A stretch of 64,000 nucleotides of DNA from Aquanectria penicillioides (lineage: Eukaryota > Ascomycota > Sordariomycetes > Hypocreales > Nectriaceae). Location: NCBI GenBank assembly GCA_003415625.1, contig PYIU01000006.1:1612001-1676000 (forward strand), given 5' to 3'. The translations under genes were made by a program, and so were the position numbers. The notes beneath the pieces were generated by a model. That model did no database searches. It had not been told where the DNA came from and worked only from the letters and a program-made list of their open reading frames with translations. Of this stretch, positions 33,750-46,674 are shown piece after piece (position 1 is the first letter of the stretch; each line of letters starts with the position of its first letter).

Positions 33750-35237
33750 TGCAACCTAATTTATCCCAACTGCCCTGGGAAGCTGGGGATTTTAGGCTCC
33801 GGTTCCTGGTTCCTGGTTCCTTGCAGATACGAATTTTCTCGGACGCTGTCTTTGCCCTATCAGAAGCCCAAGCACCACCTAAAAATCTGGGGTGCCTCGA
33901 AGCCTCTGTTGTCAAGCAGAAAACTCGCCCGGGATCCTCGACAGGGTTCTCGAAGCTTAACTCTTCCCGTTCTCCACCGATCCGTTGATGACAGGCCGGG
34001 GGGGTGCTGCGTTTTTTGTTTGCTCAGTGGCGATCAATCGCGATTGCTTTTTTTTTTTCGATCGGATCTCGCAGATAGTTAAGATCCTACCAGGTTGCTA
34101 CTGGTTGGGACTGCCGCGATTCTCTCGGGAGACGTGTGCACTCGATGTCGACTTTGTGTACGCCTCAGTGAGAATGGAGCATCGTTCTTGTCCCCCAACG
34201 AGGCGTGGTCGCAGCGACTGGGAGCTGGAGGCAAAAGTTGATGATCAAGCACTAGTGCGTAAGCTTGAGATGGGAGGACGAAAAGCGGGTGAGGAAGGAT
34301 CCAAGCTGGAAAGACGGAGACAAGCAAAAAAAAAAAAAAAAAGAGGGAGGAAATGCTATCGCATCCACCTTCGTCACGCAAGGCTTCTTTTCTCATCAAC
34401 AATCAAGGCTCGAAGCCTGGCAGCAAATTGCCCAAGTGGACGTGTGCCTCGTCCATTGGCATGTATCGCGACACGAACGGTGCCTCTGGCATGGGATGAG
34501 ACTCGCAACCGTGTTCCAAGGTCTCAGCCTCTTGCCTGTAATACGACGGTGATCCATTCCACATCTCAGGGGAACACATTGAGCGTGTGTGCCTGCTCGT
34601 CATGGGTTGAGATTTCCCATATCGAAAGCCAAAGAGGTGAACTAAATTATTGCCCCGGAACAGATGAAAATCACGGTTGGCGATGAGTGTGTGCACTCAA
34701 CGCGAGAGCATGCGTCTTGGGCGATCCGATCTGGTACATGAGTCGGCTGCTTTGAGGAAGAGACATCTACACGGACACGCGCATGAAGAACAGAGGCGGC
34801 AGTATGCAGGTATCTGTTCAATATCCACTGCATGATAGAAGGGGGAGGGCCTAGGGGCCCCATTTTGTTTTAAGTCAAGCCCGTCGAAAACCCCACAGGC
34901 GTGTTACTCGCAATCTCTTTTTAGTATTCCGGCCTGCTAGAAACTGGACCTTGTCGAGCGGCTTTAGCAAGCCATCATACTTGATTCATGCCACACTCGC
35001 GGATTCCACCAAGACCACCCCGTCACATATTATTATTATCCGGGCCTGACGTCGCGAGACACACGAAATAGGGCTTGCCCTATTGTTGGACTCGGTCCAT
35101 GACAGCTTTGGCATGCGCAGCTCGGCAAGACACTCTGGCTTCCTGCAAATTTTCTCTCCCGATCTTTCGAGAGCAGGTCATGCCTACCTGGTTTTAAACG
35201 AGAGAGATAGAGAGAGAGAGAGGAAGAGAAAGGACCC
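33750..35237. other. Upstream region of the RA-PH gene and 3' side of the MAT2B-like gene
   Basis: No gene is supported. It contains a T run at 34047-34057, an A run of about 18 at 34326-34343, and a GAGA-repeat stretch at 35201-35224. Overlapping frames at 33525-34686 are not protein-like. Confidence 0.5.
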
Positions 35238-36442
35238 CTATTTACGGAACGCGTGAACCTCCCGCCTCCACCAACCCCGGAAGTCGCAAGTTGCAATGTC
35301 AATTTCTAGGTCCTTCAGTGCCTTGGTGCTCAGGTGGCAATCGTATGGTCGCTGCACACTGGCATTCGGGTCATTCCCCTCAGTATTAGCCTCGATACCG
35401 CTAGTTGACAGCCCCATGATGTCTCCAAACACCTGGCAGATTTCATATTTGGTCATTCTATCCTCGCTGGAAAACTGCAAGATCTGAGGAAATGCCTTTC
35501 TGTCGCTGTCAAAGTTGAGGTACTTTTCGGAGACGTCTACGGCATTTTGAAAATTTTTGTTGATCAGCAAAAGATATTTCAGCGCGATTATCGCGGGTCA
35601 GTGGGGGCAAGGGGTAATGATATGCTGAGACATAACGGCTGAGAAGAGACCTGAGACATACCGTGGCAGACCCGTCCAATGTCTTCGGTATTCGTGGGAT
35701 ATCGAATTGCCCAATGATCCATCTTGACCTGGGCTCCCTGTGTTTGGGCCTTCCAGACCGCGTCCATCAGTACATTGACCGCGCTCTCCGATGGCGTCTC
35801 TGCGTGTCCGTAGAGCACAGGCACCCGGAGGACGACGCCCAGTCCCTCTTTTCCGGCCTTGGCGTACGACTCCAGCACGGCAATCTCGCCATCGAACTTG
35901 GTTTGGCCGTACAGGTTAGTCGGTCGGGGCTCAGCGTCATTCTCATAGGGAGCCTCGCCAGGAACGCCGGGGAAGACGTAGTCGGTCGAGATGTAGATTG
36001 TGAAGATGTCCCGAGCAGCCGCTAGGGACGCAAGGGAGCTGCTGGCGGCCACGTTGAGCGCCCTGGCGCCTTCCGGGTCCTTGTCTACCTTGTCTGGGAA
36101 GCGCTGGGCAGCACCTTTGGAGGAAACGGCCCGGTCAGCCTTTGCGTACCGAGATGGTGCTGGTTATGTGACTTACAGTGAACGATAACCTGCGGCCTAG
36201 GTCGGGCGAGGTCAGCATGCTGGCATCCAGGCGAGTCGGGCTGGGAATGGATCCTACTTGGTGGTATCGAGGGCTTTTGTCACTTCGGCCGCGTCGCCGA
36301 GGTCGACTTTGAGCACATCGACTCCATCAGCGCGAGAGAAGCCAGTTCCCTTGACGGTCCAGCCCTTGATGCGGAACGACTTGGCAACTTCCCGACCGAG
36401 GAGGCCGGTGGCGCCGGTGACAAGGACAGTGCGGTTCGCCAT
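35238..36442 (-). CDS. MAT2B-like NAD(P)-binding protein (SAM synthetase regulatory subunit beta-like, RmlD fold)
   Basis: Four exons (36442-36258, 36196-36177, 36114-35662, 35536-35238) give 318 residues. The N-terminus has the Rossmann motif TGATGLLG, followed by a tyrosine/lysine pair YGQTK after STDYVFPG, as in extended short-chain dehydrogenases of the RmlD/MAT2B type. Other family segments are ALNVAASSSLASLAA, VVLRVPVLYG and LQFSSEDRMTKYEICQVF. Mammalian MAT2B binds and tunes methionine adenosyltransferase; bacterial relatives reduce dTDP-4-keto-rhamnose. In fungi such proteins are annotated either way and the activity is not decided by sequence. Exon 2 is only 20 nt, and skipping it breaks the frame. 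The last intron is 125 nt with an acceptor after AATGCCGTAG; an intron-retained reading would add false residues. No frame break. Confidence 0.85.
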
Positions 36443-37857
36443 TGAGTGAAATCAAGAGATGTTTTAGTTGGCCGAAACTAGTGAGGTGAGAGAACCGACG
36501 TGAGGCCGTACTGGAAGCTGTTTGGCGTGACTTTGCGAGACGTCATTTGTCCAGGTTGCACCAGAGCTAGAAGTGGGGTAGTTGACAGAATGAGGGGCAC
36601 ACGCACCCTTGCCGCTCAACTGGCCCATGACGATCCACAATGTATTCAAAACTCAGCCGAGTTTCCATTATTCATTGTGCTACTAGCGAATTTGAATTCA
36701 TAATTGGGAAGACTTAGTTTTCGTATAATAAATAATGAAGGCATGTAGAGAAGCAGAGGCACACTTTGGAACTTCTGAAATGCCAAGCTGTTGTGGTTAG
36801 GTTAGAGTGAATCAATTTGGACTACAGCACAAACGTGCTTTAACACCGAGAGACCTCTCACTATCTCGACAAACCATCAGTCTAAACAAACTAGGTAGTA
36901 TCATTACAATGCAAAAGCTACACAACCAATCTTTATGTTACTGTTTCCTTTTTAGAGGAGTTCGACGCGTGAGCGAGAATCACGCCTCAACAAACAGTTC
37001 TATTACTAAAACAACAATGCTTACCCTGTACCAACCAACCAGTCACCTACATGCTCGGAGGCGGCCAAACCCAACCCGAAGACACCACCTGGACCCAAAC
37101 CCGCAAAACCACGCCACGAACCCAAGACCTTCTCGAAATTTGGTCGTGCTTGCGGTTGCTTTTTCTGAGAGATAACAGATGGGAATGCATCCGTCATGCA
37201 AGATAGGCGGGCAAAGCGGAGAAGCAAAGCGGAGATGTGGTCCCCCCTTCCAGGGTTCATGGTATACGCCTCAGTCACGCCACCACATGGACGATAATTA
37301 AGGATCAAATTCCTGGCAGCGAAACAACCAACCCAGTTACCCGATCGGCCCAGGCAAAAGAAATCTGCTCACTATAATTGGGATAGTTGGCAAGGGCACT
37401 GCAGCATCTCACGATCGCACCCCGCTTGGGCCCCCTCGAGGATAAATAATCAGGCAATATGCTTGGGGATCCAAGGGCTGTCTCCAGGCGAACTTCATGC
37501 CCTCTCATGTTTTCTGCACTCGCTAAAGCCCTCCCTACCACTCGACGTCCTGGCTAGGGGGCTTGGCAGGGTTCGAAGATGAGATTTACGATGGACCACT
37601 CGATCAACATGGAGTTTTTCAGGGTCTAGTGCACATCCCTAAAAAAAAAAAGCACGGCTATCTGGAGATCGAAGGTAATGCTTGTGTATTAATCTACATT
37701 TGTTATATATGGGCACCCAATGTACAGGATGGCGATGGTGCCCTCTCGAAAGAAAATCGCTCTTGGTTGAAGAATAAATAAAACAAAGAATGAACTCGCG
37801 TAAACATCATCCCCGAAACCTCCTCATCGGGACTAGACACACTTTTTATTTCAAGGT
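36443..37857. other. Upstream region of the MAT2B-like gene, nothing recognised
   Basis: No gene is supported; short frames at 36807-37781 have no family resemblance. Both flanking genes are on the minus strand, so this holds one promoter and one 3' UTR. Confidence 0.5.
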
Positions 37858-39354
37858 CTAATAGCGCGCCCTATCAGGTCCTAAAATCCCACTGTCACTC
37901 GATTCGGATGGGGCAGATCCAAAGCCGTATCTGTGGGTTTCTCGCTCGTCGTCCTTTTGAGACCGGTCGCCGTACGACACGGCCACCTCAGAAGTCTTTA
38001 AGATACCATTGTAGGTCATAATCTCCTCTTCAGAGTTGGTTGGCGAGTGGCCCCTGATTTCGGATCGACCCTTGATATCCTTGAGAGGGAAGTTTCCGTT
38101 GTGATGACTGCTAAGAGGTCCTCCGGTTGCAGTGCGCGAGCGCTTCGTTCCCGTCGATCGACCGTATTGATCCTTCGAGTACTTGTTGCTTGAAGACTTG
38201 AGTGCCGAGAAGAACCTGGGGAACCACTTGAGGAATAGGGGTCGCAGGGCAGGGGCTGAAGCGGTAATGATAGCCAGGTTCGTCTCAACCGCAGAGTAGG
38301 TGAATCGGATATCGTAGGTTGGATCATAGTCAGGGGCTGTAGGGTCCATGTAGTACGAAGTCTCCACGATCCAGGCTAGGCGAAGAATGCTCATGACAGT
38401 AACGCTATGTCGTCAAGTTAGAATGTGACCTTTGATACCACTGCGATATTGTGTCCGTGTCTACTTACACAGCACCAAGGGCGAATACGCCAATGATGGC
38501 TGCTCGAACCTTCAGGGGCAGCTTTAGGCCCAGGAAGATCCAGAACGGGAGGATGAGCACCAGCAAGTCAGTCAAGATGGTCAAAGCTGCCGTCGAAATG
38601 TAAAACGCGCTGGTGTCGACACAGTGACCCTCGGGAGGGCTGACTGAAACTCTCTGCCAGAAGTAGCTCACGGGCGTGCACTGGAAGACGCAGGTGACGA
38701 AAATGGCAACCATCAGGGCCAAGTTAAAACCGAGGAGGCTGTAGATGGCCATTCGAACCGACTTCTTTTGCCCGCCGAGTCTCATGAGGAACATGAGCAC
38801 CGATGTTTTAACGATGGCTAAGATGGGGTTGTAGAGAATCTGGATGATGAGGTTCCATTTCTGCCCTTCGACGAGGCTGGCCTGGGCTGGAATATCTTTC
38901 ATATGGACGCCAATGAAGGCGGTTCGCATAGACTTCCATGAGCAACCTGTTTCAGCGATGGAGAGAAACTAGAGATAATGGTGAGCGTCGTTTTGAGGCA
39001 GTCAGTAACGTTGGGGAGACGGACCATTGCTAGAGTGATGAGCAGATCGTCTAAAGTACCACGGCCTGTCAGCAAATGCGCTGACACGACGAAATGTTTT
39101 CCGAAGGAGGTCGTTTCCGCCTTCTATTATTTCTCTTCTCTTCACTTACCGAATCCATATTGCTTAGTAGTAAATCGTCCATAGATTCTTAGGCAGAAGA
39201 TGACCAAGGCGATGGCTGGGAAGAAGAACAGGATGAAAAAGCCGATATGTTGAAGGCGTGAATAGGGATAAACGTAGTCCCCTGAGCCGGCATCGTCGGA
39301 CTCCGCCCTTGAATAGACTCCCTGGGCGAGAGATACGAGAAGATCATGCCTCAT
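37858..39354 (-). CDS. Fungal rhodopsin-like seven-TM integral membrane protein
   Basis: Plasma-membrane protein of the large Pezizomycotina family with a fungal 'rhodopsin' domain, loosely related to PTH11-type receptors but without a CFEM domain. Four exons (39354-39150, 39050-39025, 38968-38469, 38404-37858) give 425 residues. Start chosen at MRHDLLVSLAQGVYSRAE; an in-frame ATG 69 nt upstream is possible. Helix 1 is IGFFILFFFPAIALVIFCLRIYGRF; then DDLLITLAM in a 26-nt exon; later helices include IIQILYNPILAIVKTSVLMFLMRL, LLGFNLALMVAIFVTCVFQC, the conserved QCTPVSYFW, and ILTDLLVLILPFWIFLGLKL followed by LKVRAAIIGVFALGA. The C-terminal tail (about 150 residues) is hydrophilic and Ser/Lys-rich, presumably cytosolic. 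Ligand unknown. No lysine-retinal evidence was sought or seen, so 'rhodopsin' is only a fold name. Confidence 0.85.
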
Positions 39355-39973
39355 GGTAGGCCAATGTGCTGTTTTTCGTACACCGTAGAACGCTTCCAGA
39401 GATCCAGCTCGGGGAAGAGGCACGAGAAGGCGACCAAGAAGACACGAAGAGTTTTAATGAAAGCGCCAGAGTGGGGGAAACGAGCGAAACAGAGCAGAAT
39501 AGCGTCTCTCACCAGCCCGGTATCAGAGTTAGACTACTCAATTCAGCTACGAGGTGGCAGTGTGACGGTCCTCGGGGGCGCCAGGGCCCGGACGCGAGCT
39601 GATTAGACAGTCATGTCTCTATCTGGGCTAGTGTGTAGCATTCTGGGACGACTTCAAACACAAAACGACAGAACAGACCAGACATAGAGGGCGAGGGCGG
39701 CGTCGGCGAGGCAGCACGTCCCATGGACCGTGGCCCGAAGCTTATGTCCCCGGAGCCCACACGACCTATGAGACTGGAGCGCCGGGACATCGGAGCCACA
39801 CGAGGACCACAAGAGAGAAGGGAGCGAGCCAAAGAAGACCGCTGTAAGAAGCGGGAGCCGGAAGTGGTCCCGGCTGCACTTCGCTTTTCCACTATGTAGG
39901 GGGCGGTTACGGCATGCTTCCAGATCGAGGTGGAACGACAGCGAAGGACGCGGCGAGAGCGGTACAGGCACAA

Positions 39974-40006
39974 GGAAGACACAGGGAAGACACAGGGAAG
40001 ACGCAG
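39974..40006. repeat. Three 11-bp tandem units (GAAGACACAGG)
   Basis: Two perfect copies followed by one copy with a single substitution (GAAGACGCAGG), in non-coding DNA. Confidence 0.85.
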
Positions 40007-43000
40007 GGAATCGAATCGGACATGGCCCATCCAGGGCAAAGATTCCCAGGGCACCCATCTCTTGGTCCAGGGCAGCCGCATCAGTCTCAGGGGGGGCGGT
40101 CTCGAGTGTAATGGCGAAGTGGCGATGGTGACGTTCCCACACCACATCAACATCGTCGACAGCGACCAAGTTTGTGACGCGGGCTGGGCTGCAGTTCTCG
40201 CTCTGGATCCCACGCTCACGGTACGGCAACGACCTGGCTACTTGGCTGCACTATCACCATCATCGCCGGCAAATTAACGCCAGCCACCAACCACAACGAC
40301 GCCCTTTGGAGGGCTGTCCCCTGCGTATGCGTGCGGCAGGCAGGCCACTAGGCAGGCGCACACGCAGACAGAATTTGGACGAACGCTTGCGTTTCAGTCA
40401 TCATGGATCCGGGTTAATAGAAGGGTCCTCGTGGCAAGTAGGCATAATGCGCATCACAGAGGACCATCATGATCCACTGCAGGGACGCAAATGCGGCCCG
40501 AGAAGGGCGAAGCGCATCGGCAAGCAGTTCTCTCGACACGCGAAGGATGCCTTCAGGCACGCTGCTTGTCACGCACCATCCCGCATCAGCCAGCATCGGC
40601 CAGCATCAGGCCTCCTGCGGCGTGGGAAAGTGTTCAGCCTCGACGGCCTCTCGCGCCGAGGATACCATCATCAATTTTAGAAAAAAAAAGCACCGGCCAA
40701 TTTACGGAACTTATCCCACGAGGTGGACGCGCATGTTTCTCACCTTAGGTCGTATCGTGCTCAGCCACTGAAGACTTCAATTGGGTCGGAGTTTATGAGT
40801 GTTGGTTGACTGCTTGTTGACAGGCTGGGCAACGCCCGATGATACTCTACTAGAGGAATCATCCGATGCTTTTACCACTCTTCCAAGGGTCGCAACGATG
40901 ACGAGACGTTTACAAAATGGCGCCAACATTCCTCCTCCAATCCAGAATTGGCTAGGGGTCGAGAGTGCCCACTTGGTCTTACCAGCCCCGGTCTGGGATG
41001 GTGATCCATTTCATCTAAATCTTGAGCCCTGAAAGGCTAATTGCTCTTCTCGATCAGCTTCTAGGTCTGGGGTCCCCGGCTCGATCGCTTAGCCCCTCAG
41101 AGCTGGCGGAGCAAGTGGAACCGTTACCAACCCAAAGATGACCCGGGATAACGTAGATGAGGGCATGCATAGCGGCACTCACCAGTCACCACCAAGCATA
41201 TTTTTTTCTTTTATTTTTCCCTTTCGGCGATCGATCACGCCGTTGAGTGGCGTGGCAAACGCCACACTTTAAAGAGCCGCAATACCAAGACCAATCAAGG
41301 ACAAAAAGAAGGGCATGCGGCGACGACAACGGCAACTAAATAAATAGTTATACTCCTCCAACAACAACATCCTAAAACCACCAAACAACAGCTTACACGC
41401 ACAGCACAGCAGCAATGGCCACGGCGGGGCACATCCGACGCCCATTGTCGGGGTTCGTGTGTCACTGTCACAGAAGCTGACGTTGCACTCCGCCTTTAAC
41501 CCAAGAGGGGCCGGGGAGAGATCCAAGCTTGCCGGCAGCAAACAGGGCAGACCATACTTTCTTTTTTCTCTTCAACTACCCCTGCGTCACAGAGCCGGAA
41601 GATCCAGATCGAACCCCAGCGGGATGAGCGATATATCACCCTTCGCCTATGCACGGGGATTCGAGTTTGCTGCAGCTGTCGTGCTCGTTCCCGTTCCCGT
41701 GCCCAACCCCCGGGTGGTCGTCATCGTCGTCCGATGTTCCCGTCCAAGTCGGCGAGCCGAAGGGTGGTTTTGCGTGAGTCGATCTGAAGCCGTTTCCATG
41801 TTTAACAGTTCCCATTGCCAAACGGGCCTGTTCGCCAAGTCATGCCCCAGAAACAAACACTCCGGACAACTCGCCCGAAGAGGGGAGGCGAAAATCCTAA
41901 GCTAAAATCTGAGGGGCCTTGCTTCCTACAACCTTGATCCTACTCCCAATCCACTCCTTTCCTACATAGCACCTCTGCCATCGGCCAACTCCACACTCCA
42001 TCTCTTTCATGTGTGTATCCGTATGTGTGGACCATCTCACCTGATGCAAGGTCAATCGTCGACTTCGCTTAATGCTCGCCCCTGTCAAATTCCCCAGGAG
42101 TCTAAGGTGATCACCAGGACCTCCCCGCGAGCCCCGACACGCCCGCTTCTCGGTCACCAGCTTAAGATTCGCAAGGCATACGCATTCGGTATGATGCCGG
42201 GCCTTCTGGAAGACGCCCTTGTCCCGGCGGCCGTTGGAGGCTCCCTGCGGAGCCGTCGACGCAAGGTTTGCTGGCTGCACCACCCAGGATGGTCCCAGGG
42301 ATCCAGCCCAGAGATAGGCATTGTGCCCGGCACCGATGAAACGTCGCGGGGGTAGAAGTAGGCGCGGAACTTGGCAAAAGCCCGGACGAGCTGCACGACT
42401 AGGTTCCCGTATACCTAGGATCTAATTGAGAGTTTTCAGTCGTGCCCCATCCTTCTGCGCTACCTCTCTCCCGCTCTCTCCCCTCTCCCCTGGCGAGGAT
42501 GAGAAGCTATTGATGACGGACAATGTCTTTCGGGAGATTGACAATTATTATGCCCCGGGAAGTGGACGCGACGTGCAGAATATTGGCTCAATATTGGAGT
42601 TTGGATGTCACCTCAACGACAAGAAGGGCGACTCGGGCAACTCGGGCGACCCGGATGACACTGTCCCAGAGATTTGGGACTGCTAAGGGCTTCTAATGGG
42701 CAAACTAGTCAACAATGGCGTCTGCCAGAAGAGCTTGGCTCGTTAGCTCTCGTCCCCCGAGAATCCTGCCGCTACCGTTCGCCTCGACCACAACCTGGCC
42801 CATGGTTCCTCTCCCTCGTGCCATGTTGCCATTGACAGCCCCATCGACGACCAACATGTCCCACTGAGCTGGTAAATGAGGCTTTCCGTTCTCGTCGTCA
42901 ACCCCGTGCAATCGTCCTGGGCCCATGGGTTTGTGCGAAGGAGGCATTGATTGTCAATGATTGACGGCCTCGTACTGCCCACCCCTAGTCTGCCGTCCCA

Positions 43001-43058
43001 TCATCTCCTTCGTCCCGTCTTTGCCGCTCCCACAAGCAACCGCCCACTTCTCACTTGG

Positions 43059-43066
43059 TATAGATA
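43059..43066 (+). promoter_or_regulatory. TATA-like element of the FAD oxidase gene
   Basis: TATAGATA lies about 115 bp upstream of the ATG at 43177, within a pyrimidine-rich leader. Position and sequence fit a core promoter; not more than that can be said. Confidence 0.35.
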
Positions 43067-43176
43067 CATATGTATCCCACCCTCCATTGCGTCGTCCTTC
43101 TCTTCTCGGTCACCCTCATCGACAATACCCAGTAGGCCATTGGACACTGCCATCCTCTGTCTCACACGTGGTCACC

Positions 43177-45260
43177 ATGTCTGCCACACGGTTCCTTACA
43201 TTCGCGGCACTTGCTAGCGCCGCCATTGCCCAGACTATTACTGTCGATGGCAAAACCATTGGTACGCCCCCCCTCAATCCTACCAAGCTCCATGCATAAT
43301 GAGCAATGCACAATGCACAATGCACAAGCGGCTATCTTACCTTGACTAACCTCGCAACTCTGTAGCTGCCAATGAGTCCGTCGTTGCTCCCGCCGAGGAG
43401 CAGATCATGAGTGCCACCAGCAGCTCAAGCGCCGCTCTGTTTGATGATGAGACTGTCCAGCTCACCGACGCTGTCCTCTCCAACCTCACCGAGCTCGAGC
43501 TGTCACACATTGACCTGTTCAAGTTCGATGACAACAGCACCTCATCTCTCAAGAGGCGCTCGCTGTTTGGCAAGTGCAAGACTGCCCCCGGTGATACTCT
43601 CTTCCCCGGCGACCTAGTGTGGAAGGTTTTGGGTCTCTTGACCGGTGGTGCCGTCCAGAAGACTGTCCCCTTCGCCTCTGTGTGCTACCACAACTTTGGC
43701 AACTATGACGCCGAGGAGTGTGCCTACATTGCCAACAACTGGTACAATGGCTCCTACATCCAAGCCGAGGATCGAACTGCCATCAACGCCATTCTGTTCG
43801 AGAACCTCACCTGCGTGCCCCCCAGCCTCTTCACTGCTGGCACCTCTTGCGAGATTGGTGGCTACCCCTTGTACTCCATCGATGCCACCTCCGTTGCGCA
43901 CATCCAGCTCGCCGTCAACCTGGCCCGTAACCTGAACCTCCGTCTTGTCATCAAGAACACCGGTCACGACTTTGGTGCCAAGTCTACCGGCTATGGTGCC
44001 CTGTCCATCTGGACTCACAACCTCAAGACCGCCAAGTACTACCCTACCTACAAGCAGGGCAGCTACAAGGGCCCCGCCGTCAAGGCCGGTGCCGGTATCC
44101 AAGCCTACGAGGTCTACAAGTTTGCTTACGACAACGGCGTCACTCTCATTGGTGGTGAGGGCCAGACCGTCGGTGTCATGGGCGGCTTCATCCAGGGTGG
44201 TGGTCACTCTCCCCTCTCTGCCATCTACGGCCTTGCCTGCGACCAGGTCCTCGCCTTCGAAGTTGTCACTGCTGATGGCCGCTTCGTCACTGCCACCGAG
44301 GACACCAACTCTGACCTCTTTTGGGCCATCCGTGGTGGTGGTGGCGGCACCTTCGGTGTTGTTACCTCTGTCGTTGTCAAGGCTCACCCCAAGATCACTG
44401 CCTTGTCGTCCATGACCTTCTCCTTTTCCACTGGCACCAACGTCACCGAGACTGCTTTCTGGAAGGCCGTCCGCGCCTACTGGGCCGACTTCCCTAAGTG
44501 GGCTCGCGACAACTATGGTTATGAGTACTTCATTATTGCCAACACTGGAACTGGCTACTCCTTCTCCATGGCTCCCTGGTTCGCCCCTGGCTCGACCGTC
44601 AAGGAGCTCAAGGCTCTTGTTGCCCCTCTGTTCGCTCAATTCGAGGAGCTCGGCATTGAGGTCGACCCCGTTTACAACGAGTACACTGACTTCTACCCTG
44701 CCTGGAAGGCCTCCTTCGCTCTCGAGCCTTGGGGTTCCTCCACCATCCGCCAGGCCAGTCGTCTTTTCCCCTCCACCAACTGGGACAACGACACCATCAT
44801 CGACACCACCCTGAACGTTGTCAAGGAGACCATCGAGGACGGCCTCTACTTCATTGGCTTCAACACCTTCACCGGTGTCGACGGCTACCCCAGCACTGGT
44901 GCCAACCCTGCTTGGCGAACCACCCTGCTCCACGGTATCGCTGCTGCCCTCTGGTCCGACACTGCCGACGTCGCCACCAAGAAGGCCGCCTCCCTGAAGC
45001 TCACCAACGACTGGATGAAGAAATGGAACACCGTTCTGCCCTCTGTTCACGCATACGCGAGCGAGTCGGATTACATTGAAAGTGACTTCGGTCATGTTTT
45101 CTGGGGTTCCAACTATGAGAAGTTGTCTGCCATCAAGGAGAAGTGGGATCCTCAAGAGTTGTTCTACGCTACCAACGGCGTTGGCTCAGAAAAGTGGGAA
45201 CTCCAAAAGAAGATCTGGGACCACCTTCCTAGCCAGAACAGCAAGCTCTGCCGTGCGTAA
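43177..45260 (+). CDS. Secreted FAD-linked oxidase, berberine-bridge-enzyme (BBE) type
   Basis: Two exons (43177-43261, 43366-45260; intron 104 nt) give 659 residues. A signal peptide MSATRFLTFAALASAAIAQ precedes a non-conserved, Ser-rich leader to about residue 110. The PCMH-type FAD domain follows, with KNTGHDFGAKSTGYGALSIW, in which the histidine of TGHD is the expected FAD-linking residue, then GGEGQTVGVMGGFIQGGGHSPLS and WAIRGGGGGTFGVVTSV. The C-terminal BBE segment is FWGSNYEKLSAIKEKWDPQELFYATNGVG. Several N-glycosylation sites (NGSY, NLT, NVT) support secretion. Members oxidise alcohols, sugars or secondary metabolites; the substrate cannot be read from sequence, and no biosynthetic cluster genes flank it. 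Strong C-ending codon bias suggests high expression and creates long antisense open frames that are not genes. Confidence 0.92.
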
Positions 45261-46186
45261 GCAAAAAGAAAGGAAACGCATCAGAAAATGTGAATAGAAC
45301 ATACCAATGTACATAGAATAACTTTCCCTTGTATATATTAAGTCTCGCAGAATTTAATGCCAGCATACTGGACTTGGTCTAATCAGTAGCTCTGTTCTGT
45401 GCCAAAACGTCCCGCCCACCCAATTGCTTCCTCAGGGGCCCCCTAATTCATAACCATAACCTAACAATGTCAATTATTTACGGCTAAATAATGATTTATC
45501 TATGATCTAAATTAGAAAATCCCTTTAGAGTTTAATCTAAAACTTTCTCAGGTTAGATACATTTATTTTGGCGGCAAAATTATCAGTTTCACGCGCCAGG
45601 TGGAAGTTGGGCAACGAACGAGTAGACGGATCTTATTGCGAACATACTATATACTGCGTTGAGCAACTTTGGACATGTCTCACTTGGTAACAAGTGGGCA
45701 ATTGATCACCTTCATCGCATGATTGCGGAAATAAATCTAGAATCATATTTAATTGCTGACAATTAATGATATATTAATCGATTCCAAATTGAAATTGCTC
45801 TAATTACGGATCAAACTGCAACGAGAAGTGCGTGATGCTGGATTTTCTTTGACGGGTACATCACATAACATAGATCACTCGGTCACGCGAGCTGGAACAC
45901 TAAATGCGTTGGATGCAATGGATTGAACTTGTTAAGCTACCAATCATTCTTCCTACTTGCTTGCTCTCCCTTGGATTCCCGTCGATTCTTTACCCCCAAG
46001 CCACTGCTAGTTCCAAGTCCCACCACCAGCTCTAGCCCATTGACCACTTTTTTCTTGGTCAATACTGCATGCTTGTCTATAGGTTGACAGCGTAAGAACC
46101 CATTGACCCAAGGACTGGAACCGAGACAATCAACCGATCCCATCTCCTGTGCCAAGACTCGAAAGGTAGCTGCTGATGTTAAGCTA

Positions 46187-46478
46187 CATCGCAGAACCAA
46201 TTTGCTGGTCCCGTCTTTCAATTCGTCGCACAAGTCTCAATAGATCGCGGAATCCTCCCCTCAACTTTCTGTTAGACCAAGACAGAGCATCTTTTTTAGT
46301 AGATAGCTCGTCGAATGCTGCCTTCAGTTCCTCTTGACCCTGCTTCAACTCCTGGTGAGTTGCCCTTTAGGTGGGTGGAGTGGGCTCAAGGACGGGCCCT
46401 TCGGCAACGCGGAGTTTGGAATCCGCCCTTTCATTTAATCTATCGAGGAGGATATTTGATCGTGGAAAGGTCTCCCGA
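46187..46478 (-). pseudogene. Coiled-coil coding remnant with an in-frame TAA
   Basis: One continuous minus-strand frame reads FPRSNILLDRLNERADSKLR, continues to a TAA at 46369-46367, and goes on in the same frame as HQELKQGQEELKAAFDELST and RDLLRLVRRIERRDQQIGS before stopping. The heptad-like Glu/Lys/Leu pattern on both sides of the stop suggests one former coding sequence. Family not recognised; a short unrecognised intron over the TAA is the alternative. Confidence 0.4.
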
Positions 46479-46674
46479 ATATCCCCCGGACTAGAGACAG
46501 GCTCAGCAACCTGATACCAAACAATTCACGCAGCATAATCAGATGCGCCCAAGTAACTATCGTTTTTAAAACCTGTCTTGCTTGTAGATATAGTGGTTGG
46601 AAATATGGTCGCCGTTGATGCTTAGTTTCATTCTTCGGGCGAGCTCAAACTAGGCTTGCTTGCATGTCCTATCG

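Larger units (their letters stand above)
39424..43176. other. Long gene-free interval upstream of the FAD oxidase
   Basis: No gene is supported on either strand. It holds a 3 x 11-bp repeat at 39974-40006 and various GC-rich frames (for example 39611-40229 and 41459-41905) without protein character. A frame at 42426-42686 ends in an acidic, Gly/Asp-rich stretch but is not recognised. A TATA-like TATAGATA at about 43059 is a reasonable promoter for the gene starting at 43177. Confidence 0.5.

Noticed and set aside
39611..40229. About 200-codon overlapping minus-strand frames upstream of the rhodopsin-like gene
   Set aside because: Two frames of the same strand are open together; composition is Ser/Arg-rich with no recognisable domain.
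43614..45155. 513-codon open frame on the minus strand opposite the FAD oxidase
   Set aside because: It mirrors the strongly codon-biased oxidase gene, is Gly/Val/Asp-rich without any family resemblance, and overlaps a certain gene over its whole length.
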